Origin: Nocardia asteroides
Lineage (GTDB): Bacteria; Actinomycetota; Actinomycetes; Mycobacteriales; Mycobacteriaceae
Direction: 5' to 3'
Length of the DNA: 64,000 bases
NCBI RefSeq assembly: GCF_900637185.1
Contig: NZ_LR134352.1
Location: 496,001-560,000 of the forward strand
Shown here: in pieces, positions 17,359 through 24,997 of the stretch
Layout of the letters: each line of letters starts with the position of its first letter
Numbering within the stretch: the stretch's first letter is position 1
Translations under genes and position numbers: made by a program
The notes under the pieces: generated by a model
The model's input: the letters and a program-made list of their open reading frames with translations, nothing else
The model's database searches: none
What the model was told of the DNA's origin: nothing

Positions 17359-19440
17359 GTGACGGGAAGTGGACGCGCCAGAGCCGTGGTGGCCGGATAC
17401 TGCGCCCTGCTCGCCCTGCTGATCGTCGGCCCGCTGGCCGGCTCCGGATACCTCCTGCTGCGCGATGCCGTCAGCACGCCGCGCTCCTACCTCACCGACT
17501 CCGCCCTCGGCCTCGGCGCCGCGGCTCCCCGCGCCGTCCCCCAGGACACCCTCCTCGCGGTCCTGTCCCCGATGATCGACGGTGGCCTCCTGGTGAAGGC
17601 GATCCTGCTCGTCGCCCTCTGGTCGGCCGGCTACGGCGCCGCCGTCCTCGCCCGCGACTTCCTCGCCGCCTCGACCCCCGCCCAGCTCGTCGCCGCCACC
17701 CTCGCCCTCTGGAACCCCTACGTCGCCGAACGCCTCCTCCAGGGCCACTGGAGCCTCCTCGCCGGCTACGCCGCCCTCCCCTGGGCCGCCGCGGCCGCCG
17801 TCCGCGTTCGCCACACCCAGCCTCGATCCCACACCGCGGGTCAACGCCGGAACATTGCCTCGGATGCGAACCCTTCGGGTCCGGACGCGGGTGCAACTTC
17901 CGGGCCGGACGCGGGCGCAACCTCCGGGCCGACCGCAGGACCTTCCGGGTCGAGCAGCGGACGTTCGCAAGCGGGCACAGGCAGTACTTCCGGCGACGCC
18001 ACCGGAAGCCGCAGGGGACGTGCGGCCGTTGGCGAGAGTAGAAGCGGCATCGGCCTTTTCCGTGGCGGCCGGTTCCCGACTTCGCCCCCATTCGCGGCTG
18101 AGCGGGGTTCGGTTGGGGCGTGGGCGGCGTTGGTCGCGAGTTTCGCCGCCGCGGGGTTGACGCCGACCGGATCACTGCTGGTCGCGATCATCGGGTTGGC
18201 GCTGGTCGGGCGGCGAGCGTTCCTACCGGCCGCGGCATGGTGGCTCGCGACCTGCGCGCCGTGGCTGACCGCGACGGCACTGGGCGCGGGGGCCGACCCC
18301 TCGGACCCGGCGGGGGTGGCGGCATTCGCGGCGCGGGCCGAACCGTGGCTCGGGACGCTGGGCAGTCTGGCCGGGCTGGGCGGCATCTGGAACAGCGAAG
18401 CCGTACCCGCCAGCCGCACGACACCGTTGGCGCTGGTCGGCACGGTACTGCTGCTCGGGATCGTCGCGCTCGGCGTGCGGACGGTGTGGGCGCTCGGACG
18501 TACCGGCCGGACCCTGCTGGTGATCGCGGCTGCGGCGATCGTGCTGCCCGCCCTGGGCGCGACCAGCGTCGGCCTCGCGACCGGTGAATGGCTGGTCGTC
18601 CACGTCCCCGGCGCCGGACTCCTGCGCGACACCCAGAAATACGTGGCCCTCGCCCTGCCCGCCTACGCGTTGTGCGCGGCAGCGGGCTGTCAGGCGATGA
18701 GCACCTGGCTGCGCCGCCACTCGACAGCCGATGGTAGTGCCGACCGACGAGACGACGCCGCCGGCTCCTCACCTGCTCGAACTGGAACATCCACTGTCGC
18801 AGCCCTTTTCATCGCGCTACTCATCCTCCCACTCGCCGACCTGGCATGGGGCGTCGGCGGCGAGCTGCGCCCGGTGCACTACCCGGCCGGCTGGAAACAA
18901 GCCGTCGAGCGCATGGACGCCCCCGGCGACGTGGCGGTACTCCCGACCGGCATGTTCCGCAAATTCCCTTACAGCGGAACAGCTCCCGTCCTCGACCCCG
19001 CACCCCGAATCCTCCCCAACGACGTCCTGCAAACCGGCGAACTCCACGTCCGCGGCCATGCCGTCACCGGCGAGGGCAACCGCGCCCGCACCGTCGAGGA
19101 CGCACTACTCCGAGGCGCGCCCTCGACCGAACTCGCCGCCCTCGGCGTCGGCTGGATCCTCGTCGAACGCACCACCCCCGGCCCCCTCGGCGAATCCGAA
19201 AAAACTCTCGCCACAGCCGAACTCACCTACCAGGACACCGACCTCGCCCTCTACCGAATCACCGCCCCCACCCCTCGCGACGTCGCAACCCCCACCCAAC
19301 GCGCGATCTCCTTCGCAGCCCACCTCCTCTGGGCCCTTCTCCTCCTCACAAGCCTCACCACCGCCGCCATCCTCCGCCCCCACCAGCGGAGTGTCACCCG
19401 GCGCGGCGCAAGCATGTCACCGAACACGCCCACCGAATAG
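17359..19440 (+). CDS. Large polytopic membrane protein of the mycolate/arabinan cluster (Rv0226c position)
   Basis: A 693-residue protein from GTG 17359; the frame is open further upstream but the upstream peptide is Arg/Pro/Ser-rich shadow and a -10 hexamer sits just before this GTG. The first helices (about 8-30, 75-95) are followed by LALWNPYVAERLLQGHWSLLAGYAALPW (in the ~110-140 region), a motif of multipass GT-C-like membrane proteins. Helices then alternate to about residue 480 and end with a soluble domain and a final helix near 640-665. A hydrophilic Gly/Ser/Pro/Arg insertion at about residues 150-245 contains tandem repeats. The domain after 500 (MDAPGDVAVLPTGMFRKFPYSGTAPVLD in parts) may be exported. 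A glycosyltransferase-like or lipid-carrier function is plausible but not shown. Confidence 0.75.
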   Translation: MTGSGRARAVVAGYCALLALLIVGPLAGSGYLLLRDAVSTPRSYLTDSALGLGAAAPRAVPQDTLLAVLSPMIDGGLLVKAILLVALWSAGYGAAVLARDFLAASTPAQLVAATLALWNPYVAERLLQGHWSLLAGYAALPWAAAAAVRVRHTQPRSHTAGQRRNIASDANPSGPDAGATSGPDAGATSGPTAGPSGSSSGRSQAGTGSTSGDATGSRRGRAAVGESRSGIGLFRGGRFPTSPPFAAERGSVGAWAALVASFAAAGLTPTGSLLVAIIGLALVGRRAFLPAAAWWLATCAPWLTATALGAGADPSDPAGVAAFAARAEPWLGTLGSLAGLGGIWNSEAVPASRTTPLALVGTVLLLGIVALGVRTVWALGRTGRTLLVIAAAAIVLPALGATSVGLATGEWLVVHVPGAGLLRDTQKYVALALPAYALCAAAGCQAMSTWLRRHSTADGSADRRDDAAGSSPARTGTSTVAALFIALLILPLADLAWGVGGELRPVHYPAGWKQAVERMDAPGDVAVLPTGMFRKFPYSGTAPVLDPAPRILPNDVLQTGELHVRGHAVTGEGNRARTVEDALLRGAPSTELAALGVGWILVERTTPGPLGESEKTLATAELTYQDTDLALYRITAPTPRDVATPTQRAISFAAHLLWALLLLTSLTTAAILRPHQRSVTRRGASMSPNTPTE
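17878..17949 (+). repeat. Tandem 24-bp repeat coding GPDAGATS units
   Basis: Three head-to-tail 24-bp units encode GPDAGATS, GPDAGATS and GPTAGPSG (residues 174-197 of the large membrane protein). They lie in a polar loop between transmembrane helices and are probably variable in copy number. Confidence 0.75.
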
Positions 19441-19476
19441 AACACCAGTGCGATAGAAGACCTATGTTCACTCGCT

Positions 19477-20370
19477 ATGGTCAGCTCACAACATGAGGCG
19501 ATGCACCGGATCTTCCGGCACGACCCAGGGACCTTCGCCCGTGTCTTCCACGCACTCGACCTGCCTTTCCCCGACCCATTGGAGGTGGAACATCTCTCCG
19601 TCGATCTGACCGAGATCGAACCGATCGAACGACGTGCGGACACGGTGCTGCGGATCACGACCGCGGAGTCCAGCTTTCTGCTGGTCGTCGAAGCTCAGGG
19701 CAAGAGGGAGCCGAGCCGTCCGAGCGCCTGGGCGTATTACCTGGCATACCTGCACGCCAAGTACTCGATCCCGGCCGTCCTGGTCGTCGTCTGCCGCAGC
19801 CATGCGACCGCACTATGGGCGCAGGGGCCGCTGCCCCTCGGCCACGAGACGTGGCCCTGCCTGATGCTCCGTCCGCTGGTCCTCGGACCGCACAATGTGC
19901 CTGCCGTGACCGATGTCGAGACCGCCTTGACCGATCTGCCGCTGGCCGCTCTATCTGCGATTACACATGCCACACGCCCGGAGATCGGTGCCATACTGGA
20001 GGCGCTTTCCGCGGCGCTGCACCTCGCCGGCGATCGGGACGACGCGCAGATCTACACCGAACTGGTCGAACTGGGCCTCGGGCGAACCCGGGGCGCCACG
20101 ATATGGAGGAATCTGATGTCCATCGATCTGTCGTTCTTCCGCTCGGAGACCTCTCAGCGGCTTCGTGAAGAGGGCCGCGAGGAAGGCAGGGAAGAAGGTC
20201 GCGAGCAGGGGGTCGCGGACAGTATTCTGCGGATTCTGCGGCGTCGTGGTGTGGAGGTTCCCGATTCGGCCGAAGCCAAGATCACCTCGTGTCACGATCG
20301 CGCGCAGCTCGTCGACTGGCTCGATCGGTCGATCACCGTTCGTTCCGTCGACGAGATGTTCACGGACTGA
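19477..20370 (+). CDS. Rpn-like PD-(D/E)XK nuclease/transposase-related protein
   Basis: 297 residues starting MVSSQHEAMHRIF. The nuclease core shows Asp55 (RRADTVLRI), then Glu72-x-Gln74 (FLLVVEAQGKREP), the D-(x)n-E-x-Q form of PD-(D/E)XK enzymes related to Rpn (recombination-promoting) proteins. A charged segment near the C-terminus is a run of REEG/REQG repeats followed by VADSILRILRRRGVEVPD, typical of Rpn-like proteins. Expected activity is metal-dependent DNA cleavage; a biological role is not established. TATGTT (19463-19468) lies 8 nt before the ATG and there is no ribosome site. It interrupts the conserved neighbours of envelope cluster I and overlaps the convergent glycosyltransferase by 11 nt. 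Confidence 0.8.
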   Translation: MVSSQHEAMHRIFRHDPGTFARVFHALDLPFPDPLEVEHLSVDLTEIEPIERRADTVLRITTAESSFLLVVEAQGKREPSRPSAWAYYLAYLHAKYSIPAVLVVVCRSHATALWAQGPLPLGHETWPCLMLRPLVLGPHNVPAVTDVETALTDLPLAALSAITHATRPEIGAILEALSAALHLAGDRDDAQIYTELVELGLGRTRGATIWRNLMSIDLSFFRSETSQRLREEGREEGREEGREQGVADSILRILRRRGVEVPDSAEAKITSCHDRAQLVDWLDRSITVRSVDEMFTD

Positions 20371-21541
20371 CTCGGTCGGCCGCCTGCGGGGCCACGAGGC
20401 CGCTGAGGAAGTCGCCTCGGGCCGCGGCTGCGAGCACCTCGTGCACACCGGAACCGGTCTGTTCCCAGGAGAATTCGCGGGCGCGTGAGCGGGCCTTCTC
20501 GCCCATCATCAGCCGGGTCTCCGGGTCCGCGAGGAGTTCGGCGGCGGCTGCGGCGAGGGCGGGGGCGTCGTCGACCAGCAGGCCGGTGACGCCGTCGACG
20601 ATGGAGTCGGTGAGGCCGCGGGAGCTGCGGTAGCCGATGGTGGGGACGCCGTGCTGGGCGGCCTCGATGACGGCCAGGCCCCAGCCTTCCTTGCGGGAGG
20701 GCATCACGTGCACCCACGCGGTCGACAGGATCTCGTGCTTGCGGCGTTCGTCGACGTGGCCGTGGAAGGTGACCGCGTCGGCGATGCCGAGTTCGTCGGC
20801 GCAGGCGCGCAGGTTGGGCGCCCACCAGCCGTCGCCGATGACGTCGAGGTGCACGTCGGGGAACCGGTCGCGCAGCGCGGCGACGGCGGTCAGCGCGTCC
20901 TCGATCTGCTTGTGCGGGACCAGGCGCGACAGCACCGCGATGCGCGGGTGGTCGGCGCGGGTCTCCGCGGCGCCGGGAACGACCTCGGCCGGGACCGGCT
21001 CGGCGCCGTTGCGGACGACCGCGATGCGTTCGCGGTCGACACCGAGTACGGCCAATTCCTCGGCCGAGGGCAGCGAGACGGTCAGGTACTGGTTTTCCCG
21101 GTGCACGCGGGGCGAGAGCCGCGACTCGATCCACCACCCGATCCGCCCGACCAGCTTGCCCGCCACCGGCCACTGCTCGCGATGGCCGTGATGCACCAGC
21201 ACCACCGACGGGACACCGGTGGCCGCGGCGAAGAAGGGAATGCCGTTCTGGGTGTCGATGACGACATCGGGCCGCACGCCGCGCAGCGGGCCGACACCGA
21301 GCCGACCGGCCAGAATGGCGGCCAGCGCCCGCGGGTACACGGTGAAGCGGCCGCCCGCGCGGCTGATGTCGATGCCGTCGACATGCTCACGACGCGGCGC
21401 GCCCGGGTACCCGGCCGTGCGCAGCGTGACCTTGATACCGCGCGCCGCCAGCTGCGCGCCGACCTGCTCGAGGTACCGCTCGCTGCCGCCACCCTGCGGG
21501 TGCCCCGTGTCACGCCAGCACAGCAGGAGGACTTCACGCAC
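20360..21541 (-). CDS. Glycosyltransferase family 4 (GT-B) of the mycolate cluster
   Basis: About 393 residues from GTG 21541 (VREVLLLCWRDTGHPQGGGSERYLEQ). The Gly-rich N-terminal loop HPQGGGSE and the GT-B C-terminal motifs PSRKEGWGLAVIEAAQHGVPTIGY (E-x7-E region near 310-335) and MGEKARSRAREFSWEQTG define a retaining GT4 enzyme. It matches the position and strand of Rv0225 between the large membrane protein and the methyltransferase. Start choice is uncertain: no ribosome site, and TTG 21556 is possible. The frame continues upstream for hundreds of residues, but those are antisense to mtrP and are not believed. Sugar donor and acceptor are unknown; an envelope glycolipid is likely from context. 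Confidence 0.85.
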   Translation of the reverse strand: MREVLLLCWRDTGHPQGGGSERYLEQVGAQLAARGIKVTLRTAGYPGAPRREHVDGIDISRAGGRFTVYPRALAAILAGRLGVGPLRGVRPDVVIDTQNGIPFFAAATGVPSVVLVHHGHREQWPVAGKLVGRIGWWIESRLSPRVHRENQYLTVSLPSAEELAVLGVDRERIAVVRNGAEPVPAEVVPGAAETRADHPRIAVLSRLVPHKQIEDALTAVAALRDRFPDVHLDVIGDGWWAPNLRACADELGIADAVTFHGHVDERRKHEILSTAWVHVMPSRKEGWGLAVIEAAQHGVPTIGYRSSRGLTDSIVDGVTGLLVDDAPALAAAAAELLADPETRLMMGEKARSRAREFSWEQTGSGVHEVLAAAARGDFLSGLVAPQAADRVSP

Positions 21542-21685
21542 GGTCGGGGCTCGCAATCGGGTCGGTACAGGACAAAGGTCGGCACCCACCCTAGCGGGTG
21601 TGGTCTGCGCGACACATCGGTATCGCCCGTGCCCACCCTGCCGTGTTGTGCCGGACCGCACGATCGGCCCCGGTACGGCTGCCAA

Positions 21686-21691
21686 TAAACT
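21686..21691 (+). promoter_or_regulatory. Leaderless -10 hexamer TAAACT before mtrP
   Basis: TAAACT ends 6 nt before GTG 21698 and there is no Shine-Dalgarno, so the transcript probably starts at the GTG. Confidence 0.55.
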
Positions 21692-21697
21692 CTGCCC

Positions 21698-22570
21698 GTG
21701 CCGACCGCATCCCTGCCGAGAACCGAGCAGCCAGCCCAGCGCCGCGACCAGTCCAGGTTCGCGCGCCGTGCCACGCTGCGCCGCTCGCTGCGGCTGCTCA
21801 CCAGCTTCCGGTTCGAGCAGTCCGACCCCGGCCGGTTCTACGGCGGCATCGCCACCGACAGCGCCGACCTGATCGGCGACTTCTACGCCGATATCGCGGG
21901 TCGCGACCTCACCGGCACCGTCGTGCTCGACGTCGGCGGCGGGCCGGGGTACTTCGCCGACGAGTTCGCGGCGGCCGGGGCACGCTACGTCTCGGTCGAG
22001 CCCGACCCGTCGGAGATGCACGCCGCGGGCCTGCGGGTCGCCGGTTCGGTGCGCGGCTCGGGGATGGCGCTGCCGTTCCGCGACGACGCCTTCGACGTCT
22101 GCTTCTCGTCCAATGTCGCCGAGCACGTCCCGCAGCCGTGGGTGATGGCCGAGGAGATGGTCCGGGTCACCAAGCCCGGCGGCCTCATCGTGTTCTCCTA
22201 CACGGTGTGGCACGGGCCGTTCGGTGGTCACGAGACCGGTCTCTGGCACTACCTCGGCGGCGAATACGCTGCTCGCCGGTACCGGCGCAAGCACGGACGG
22301 GAACCCAAGAACAGGTTCGGCAGGTCCCTGTTCGCCGTCACCGCCGCCGACGGGTTGCGCTGGGCGGCAACGACTTCAGCCGATGTGCGGACGATCTTCC
22401 CCCGCTATCACCCGAGCTGGGCGTGGTGGCTGGTTCGCATTCCGGTGATCCGCGAGCTACTGGTGAGCAACCTGGTGGTGGTGGCGACGAAGCACGATCA
22501 GGCCAGCCAGCTCAGCCGGCGCGACCTGCGTACCGGTGCGGGCAGCGCGCTGGCCCACGGCGACTCCTGA
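21698..22570 (+). CDS. mtrP: SAM-dependent methyltransferase, MtrP-like
   Basis: A 290-residue class I methyltransferase. Motif I is VVLDVGGGPGYFADEF (about 77-92), followed by the acidic VEPDPSEM and a motif II/III region RDDAFDVCFSSNVAEHVPQPW. By order (aldehyde dehydrogenase, methyltransferase, then the opposite-strand GT) it corresponds to Rv0224c and C. glutamicum MtrP, reported to be needed for efficient trehalose mycolate transport; its methyl acceptor is unknown. The leaderless GTG start is supported by TAAACT. The 3' end overlaps a convergent small gene by 73 nt. Confidence 0.85.
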   Translation: MPTASLPRTEQPAQRRDQSRFARRATLRRSLRLLTSFRFEQSDPGRFYGGIATDSADLIGDFYADIAGRDLTGTVVLDVGGGPGYFADEFAAAGARYVSVEPDPSEMHAAGLRVAGSVRGSGMALPFRDDAFDVCFSSNVAEHVPQPWVMAEEMVRVTKPGGLIVFSYTVWHGPFGGHETGLWHYLGGEYAARRYRRKHGREPKNRFGRSLFAVTAADGLRWAATTSADVRTIFPRYHPSWAWWLVRIPVIRELLVSNLVVVATKHDQASQLSRRDLRTGAGSALAHGDS

Positions 22571-22794
22571 ATCGCCAGGCCCACCGTTTCCAGCGTGGTC
22601 AAGCCGACCTGATCGGCGAGCGCCCCCACCATCGCGACCGCCTCAGCGGCCTGAATGGCGGCAGTTGCCTGCTCGATGGTGAGCGTGCGGCCCGGCAGGA
22701 ATGACACAACCCATCCCCCGCTGCCCACACTCTTCGCTTGATGGTCGGTCTGGTCGCTGGTCATCAACGATCGGCCGATCACTTGCACAGCCAT
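22498..22794 (-). CDS. Small protein of unknown function
   Basis: 98 residues, MAVQVIGRSLMTSDQTDHQAKS and so on, with SGGWVVSFLPGRTLTIEQATAAIQ and a basic C-terminus (PAPVRRSRRLSWLA). GGGGAG lies eight bases before the ATG at 22794, which argues for a real gene. The middle is predicted helical and no signal or membrane segment is present. It overlaps the convergent mtrP 3' end by 73 nt and faces away from the aldehyde dehydrogenase promoter. I do not recognise a family. Internal Met11 (MTSDQT) is an alternative start. Confidence 0.6.
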   Translation of the reverse strand: MAVQVIGRSLMTSDQTDHQAKSVGSGGWVVSFLPGRTLTIEQATAAIQAAEAVAMVGALADQVGLTTLETVGLAIQESPWASALPAPVRRSRRLSWLA

Positions 22795-22958
22795 GAGTCG
22801 GTCTCCCCAATTCGCTGTAAAGGTCTGATGAATCGAGCGAGCTGATCAGTAGCTAAAGCATCCCCTTTTCAACAACAGAACGCAATAGTGCGTTTACCCG
22901 AAAAGCGAACCGACAGGTTGGAATTCGCCCTGTTCACAGTCGTTGCGGGACAGCGAAT

Positions 22959-23005
22959 TAGAACGTGTTGCAGACAACACGGCGACAAAACTGTAACGTG
23001 TTCTT
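22959..23005 (+). promoter_or_regulatory. Aldehyde dehydrogenase promoter with two KstR-like sites
   Basis: TAGAACGTGTTGCA (22959-22972) matches the KstR-type consensus TNNAACNNGTTNNA, and TGTAACGTGTTCTT (22992-23005) matches all but the last base. Between them GTGTTG-CAGA-CAACAC (22965-22980) is a perfect inverted repeat. A -35-like CAGACA (22971-22976), a 17-bp spacer and a -10 TAACGT (22994-22999) put the transcription start at ATG 23006, so the operators cover the core promoter of a leaderless gene. The regulator is inferred; the motifs are seen. Confidence 0.6.
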
Positions 23006-24454
23006 ATGCACTACGACAGTCTGTTCATCGGCGGGAAGTGGACCACCCCTGCCGGTAGTGACCGCATTTCCGTGGTCTCGCCCGCAACGGAGGAGACCGT
23101 CGGCAGCGTGCCCGCGGTAACCAAGGCCGATGTGGACGCGGCGGTCGCCGCGGCCCGCGACGCCTTCGACAGCGGACCGTGGCCATCGACGCCGCCACTG
23201 GAACGAGCCGAGGTGCTCTCCAAGGCGGCCAGGCTCATCGAGCAGCGTTCGCCCGAATTGCTCGCCGCGCTCACCGCGGAGATGGGCGCGCCCTCGTTAG
23301 CCGCCTTGACACTCAACCAGATTCCGGCCGTCGCGGCGCTGGACGCCTGGGCCGCCCTGGCGAAGACCTTCGCGTGGAACGAGACTCGGACCGGCCTGTT
23401 CGGAACCTCGCGCGTCTCACGGGAACCGCGCGGCGTCGTCGCCGCCATCACCGCCTGGAATGTCCCGATGTTCCTGGCCGCGAACAAGCTCGGACCCGCT
23501 CTGCTCGCGGGCTGCACCGTGGTGCTCAAGCCCTCGCCGCTGACCCCGCTCACCGCCAACCTGCTGGCCGACATCTTCACCGAGGCGGGCCTGCCCGACG
23601 GTGTGCTCTCGGTGCTGCCCGCCGACGCGGCGGAGAGCGAGTACCTGGCCGGTCATCCCGGCGTCGACAAGGTGACCTTCACCGGCAGCACCGCCGTGGG
23701 CCGGAAGCTGGCCGCGATCGCGGGCGAGCAGCTCAAGACCGTGTCGCTGGAGCTGGGTGGCAAGTCGGCCGCCATCGTGCTGCCCGATGTGGACCTGGCC
23801 GCGAGCATTCCCGTTCTTGCGTTCTCCGGATTGATGAACAGCGGCCAGGGCTGCGTGGCGCAGACCCGCATCCTGGCGCCGCGCAGCCGCTACGACGAGA
23901 TCGTCGACGCGCTGGTAGCCCACGTTCAGACCATGCAGACCGGCGATCCGACCGACCCCGCCACCCAGCTCGGCCCGCTGATCAGCGAGAAGCAGCGCGA
24001 CCGGGTGGAGAGCTACATCGCCAAGGGCAAGGAAGAGGGCGCGCGCCTGGTCCTCGGCGGCGGCAGGCCGGCGGGCGTCGAGCGCGGCTGGTTCGTCGAG
24101 CCGACGATCTTCGCCGACGTGGACAACTCCAGCACCATCGCGCAGGAGGAGATCTTCGGCCCGGTGCTCTCGGTGATCCCGTACGAGACCGAGGAGGAGG
24201 CGATCGCCATCGCGAACGACTCCGACTACGGTCTGGCCGGGTCGGTGTGGACCACCGACATCGAGCACGGCGTCGAGGTTGCCGCGAAGGTGCGGACCGG
24301 CACCTACGCGATCAACTGGTACGCCTTCGACCCCACCGCGCCCTTCGGTGGGTACAAGAACTCGGGCATCGGCCGCGAGAACGGGCCCGAAGGCCTCGAC
24401 GCGTTCTGCGAGCAGAAGTCGGTGCTGATGCCGATGGGCTGGACCCCGGCATGA
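23006..24454 (+). CDS. NAD(P)-dependent aldehyde dehydrogenase
   Basis: A 482-residue ALDH superfamily enzyme of normal length. The catalytic Cys283 is in MNSGQGCVAQTR and the general-base Glu249 in SLELGGKSA; the NAD loop FTGSTAVGRKLA and the C-terminal IFGPVLSVIPYE and PFGGYKNSGIGRENG are present. It oxidises an aldehyde to the acid; the substrate cannot be read. It sits where Rv0223c sits, next to mtrP. The promoter carries two KstR-like operators, suggesting control with sterol or lipid catabolism. The ATG has no ribosome site but a -10 hexamer at leaderless spacing. Confidence 0.92.
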   Translation: MHYDSLFIGGKWTTPAGSDRISVVSPATEETVGSVPAVTKADVDAAVAAARDAFDSGPWPSTPPLERAEVLSKAARLIEQRSPELLAALTAEMGAPSLAALTLNQIPAVAALDAWAALAKTFAWNETRTGLFGTSRVSREPRGVVAAITAWNVPMFLAANKLGPALLAGCTVVLKPSPLTPLTANLLADIFTEAGLPDGVLSVLPADAAESEYLAGHPGVDKVTFTGSTAVGRKLAAIAGEQLKTVSLELGGKSAAIVLPDVDLAASIPVLAFSGLMNSGQGCVAQTRILAPRSRYDEIVDALVAHVQTMQTGDPTDPATQLGPLISEKQRDRVESYIAKGKEEGARLVLGGGRPAGVERGWFVEPTIFADVDNSSTIAQEEIFGPVLSVIPYETEEEAIAIANDSDYGLAGSVWTTDIEHGVEVAAKVRTGTYAINWYAFDPTAPFGGYKNSGIGRENGPEGLDAFCEQKSVLMPMGWTPA

Positions 24455-24508
24455 TCGGTCAGCGCCCGGAGGAGGCAGCCCGCGTAACCACGCAGGGCGC
24501 CCGATCAT
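24451..24508 (+). terminator. Long-loop hairpin at the aldehyde dehydrogenase stop
   Basis: ATGATCGG + GCGCCC (24451-24467) pair with GGGCGC + CCGATCAT (24495-24508) across a 27-nt loop. The stem starts on the stop codon and probably ends the transcript; it also separates the gene from the opposing small gene. Confidence 0.5.
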
Positions 24509-24524
24509 GCGAAGCGGACGCCGC

Positions 24525-24704
24525 CTAGTTCTCCGGCATCTGCACCCGCAGGACCGGCTGTCCGGCCACCTGACCGCGGGGTGGCAGGTCGACCACGTCG
24601 ACCCGCCACCCCGGCGGCAGTGCGCTCTGCAGGCGGCCTGCCACCCGCTGCAAGGGCGTGCTCGAGAACGCGTCCGACTCGGACCTGGTCACCAGATCTG
24701 TCAT
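24525..24704 (-). CDS. 59-residue conserved-looking small protein, unknown function
   Basis: An uninterrupted 59-codon frame, MTDLVTRSESDAFSSTPLQR through RVQMPEN, with AGAGGTGG seven bases before ATG 24704. The product has an amphipathic N-terminal half and a C-terminal half PPGWRVDVVDLPPRGQVAGQ with beta character. Codon third positions are GC-rich as in real genes of this window. No family is recognised. It ends opposite the aldehyde dehydrogenase terminator. The 293 bp upstream (24705-24997) hold no other gene I can support. Confidence 0.55.
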   Translation of the reverse strand: MTDLVTRSESDAFSSTPLQRVAGRLQSALPPGWRVDVVDLPPRGQVAGQPVLRVQMPEN

Positions 24705-24997
24705 GCGTCAACCACCTCTCAGCGTCGATCTCATCGGGACCGCTTGTGGCGGCGTGGAGTCTCGAAGGGGAGTTAGCTCGGATGGTGCGACGTACAGAGG
24801 AGCCTGAGCAGGAATATAGGTGACAACGCCCGTCCATCGCCAGCGACCCTCTGACATCGACAGATATACCCCGAAGCGAGCCGGGGAAATCGTCCGATGT
24901 CTCCGGCCTGCGGAAACCCCGAGTTCGCTTGGCCGCCTACCCACCGCCCCGCGGCCCGATTCCGGCGTCGAAATTCGGCACCGCACAGGAACTCTGG

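Noticed and set aside
20360..22294. 644-residue minus-strand frame covering the glycosyltransferase and mtrP
   Set aside because: Only the part from about 21541 downward encodes the GT; the rest is antisense to the methyltransferase and lacks family motifs.
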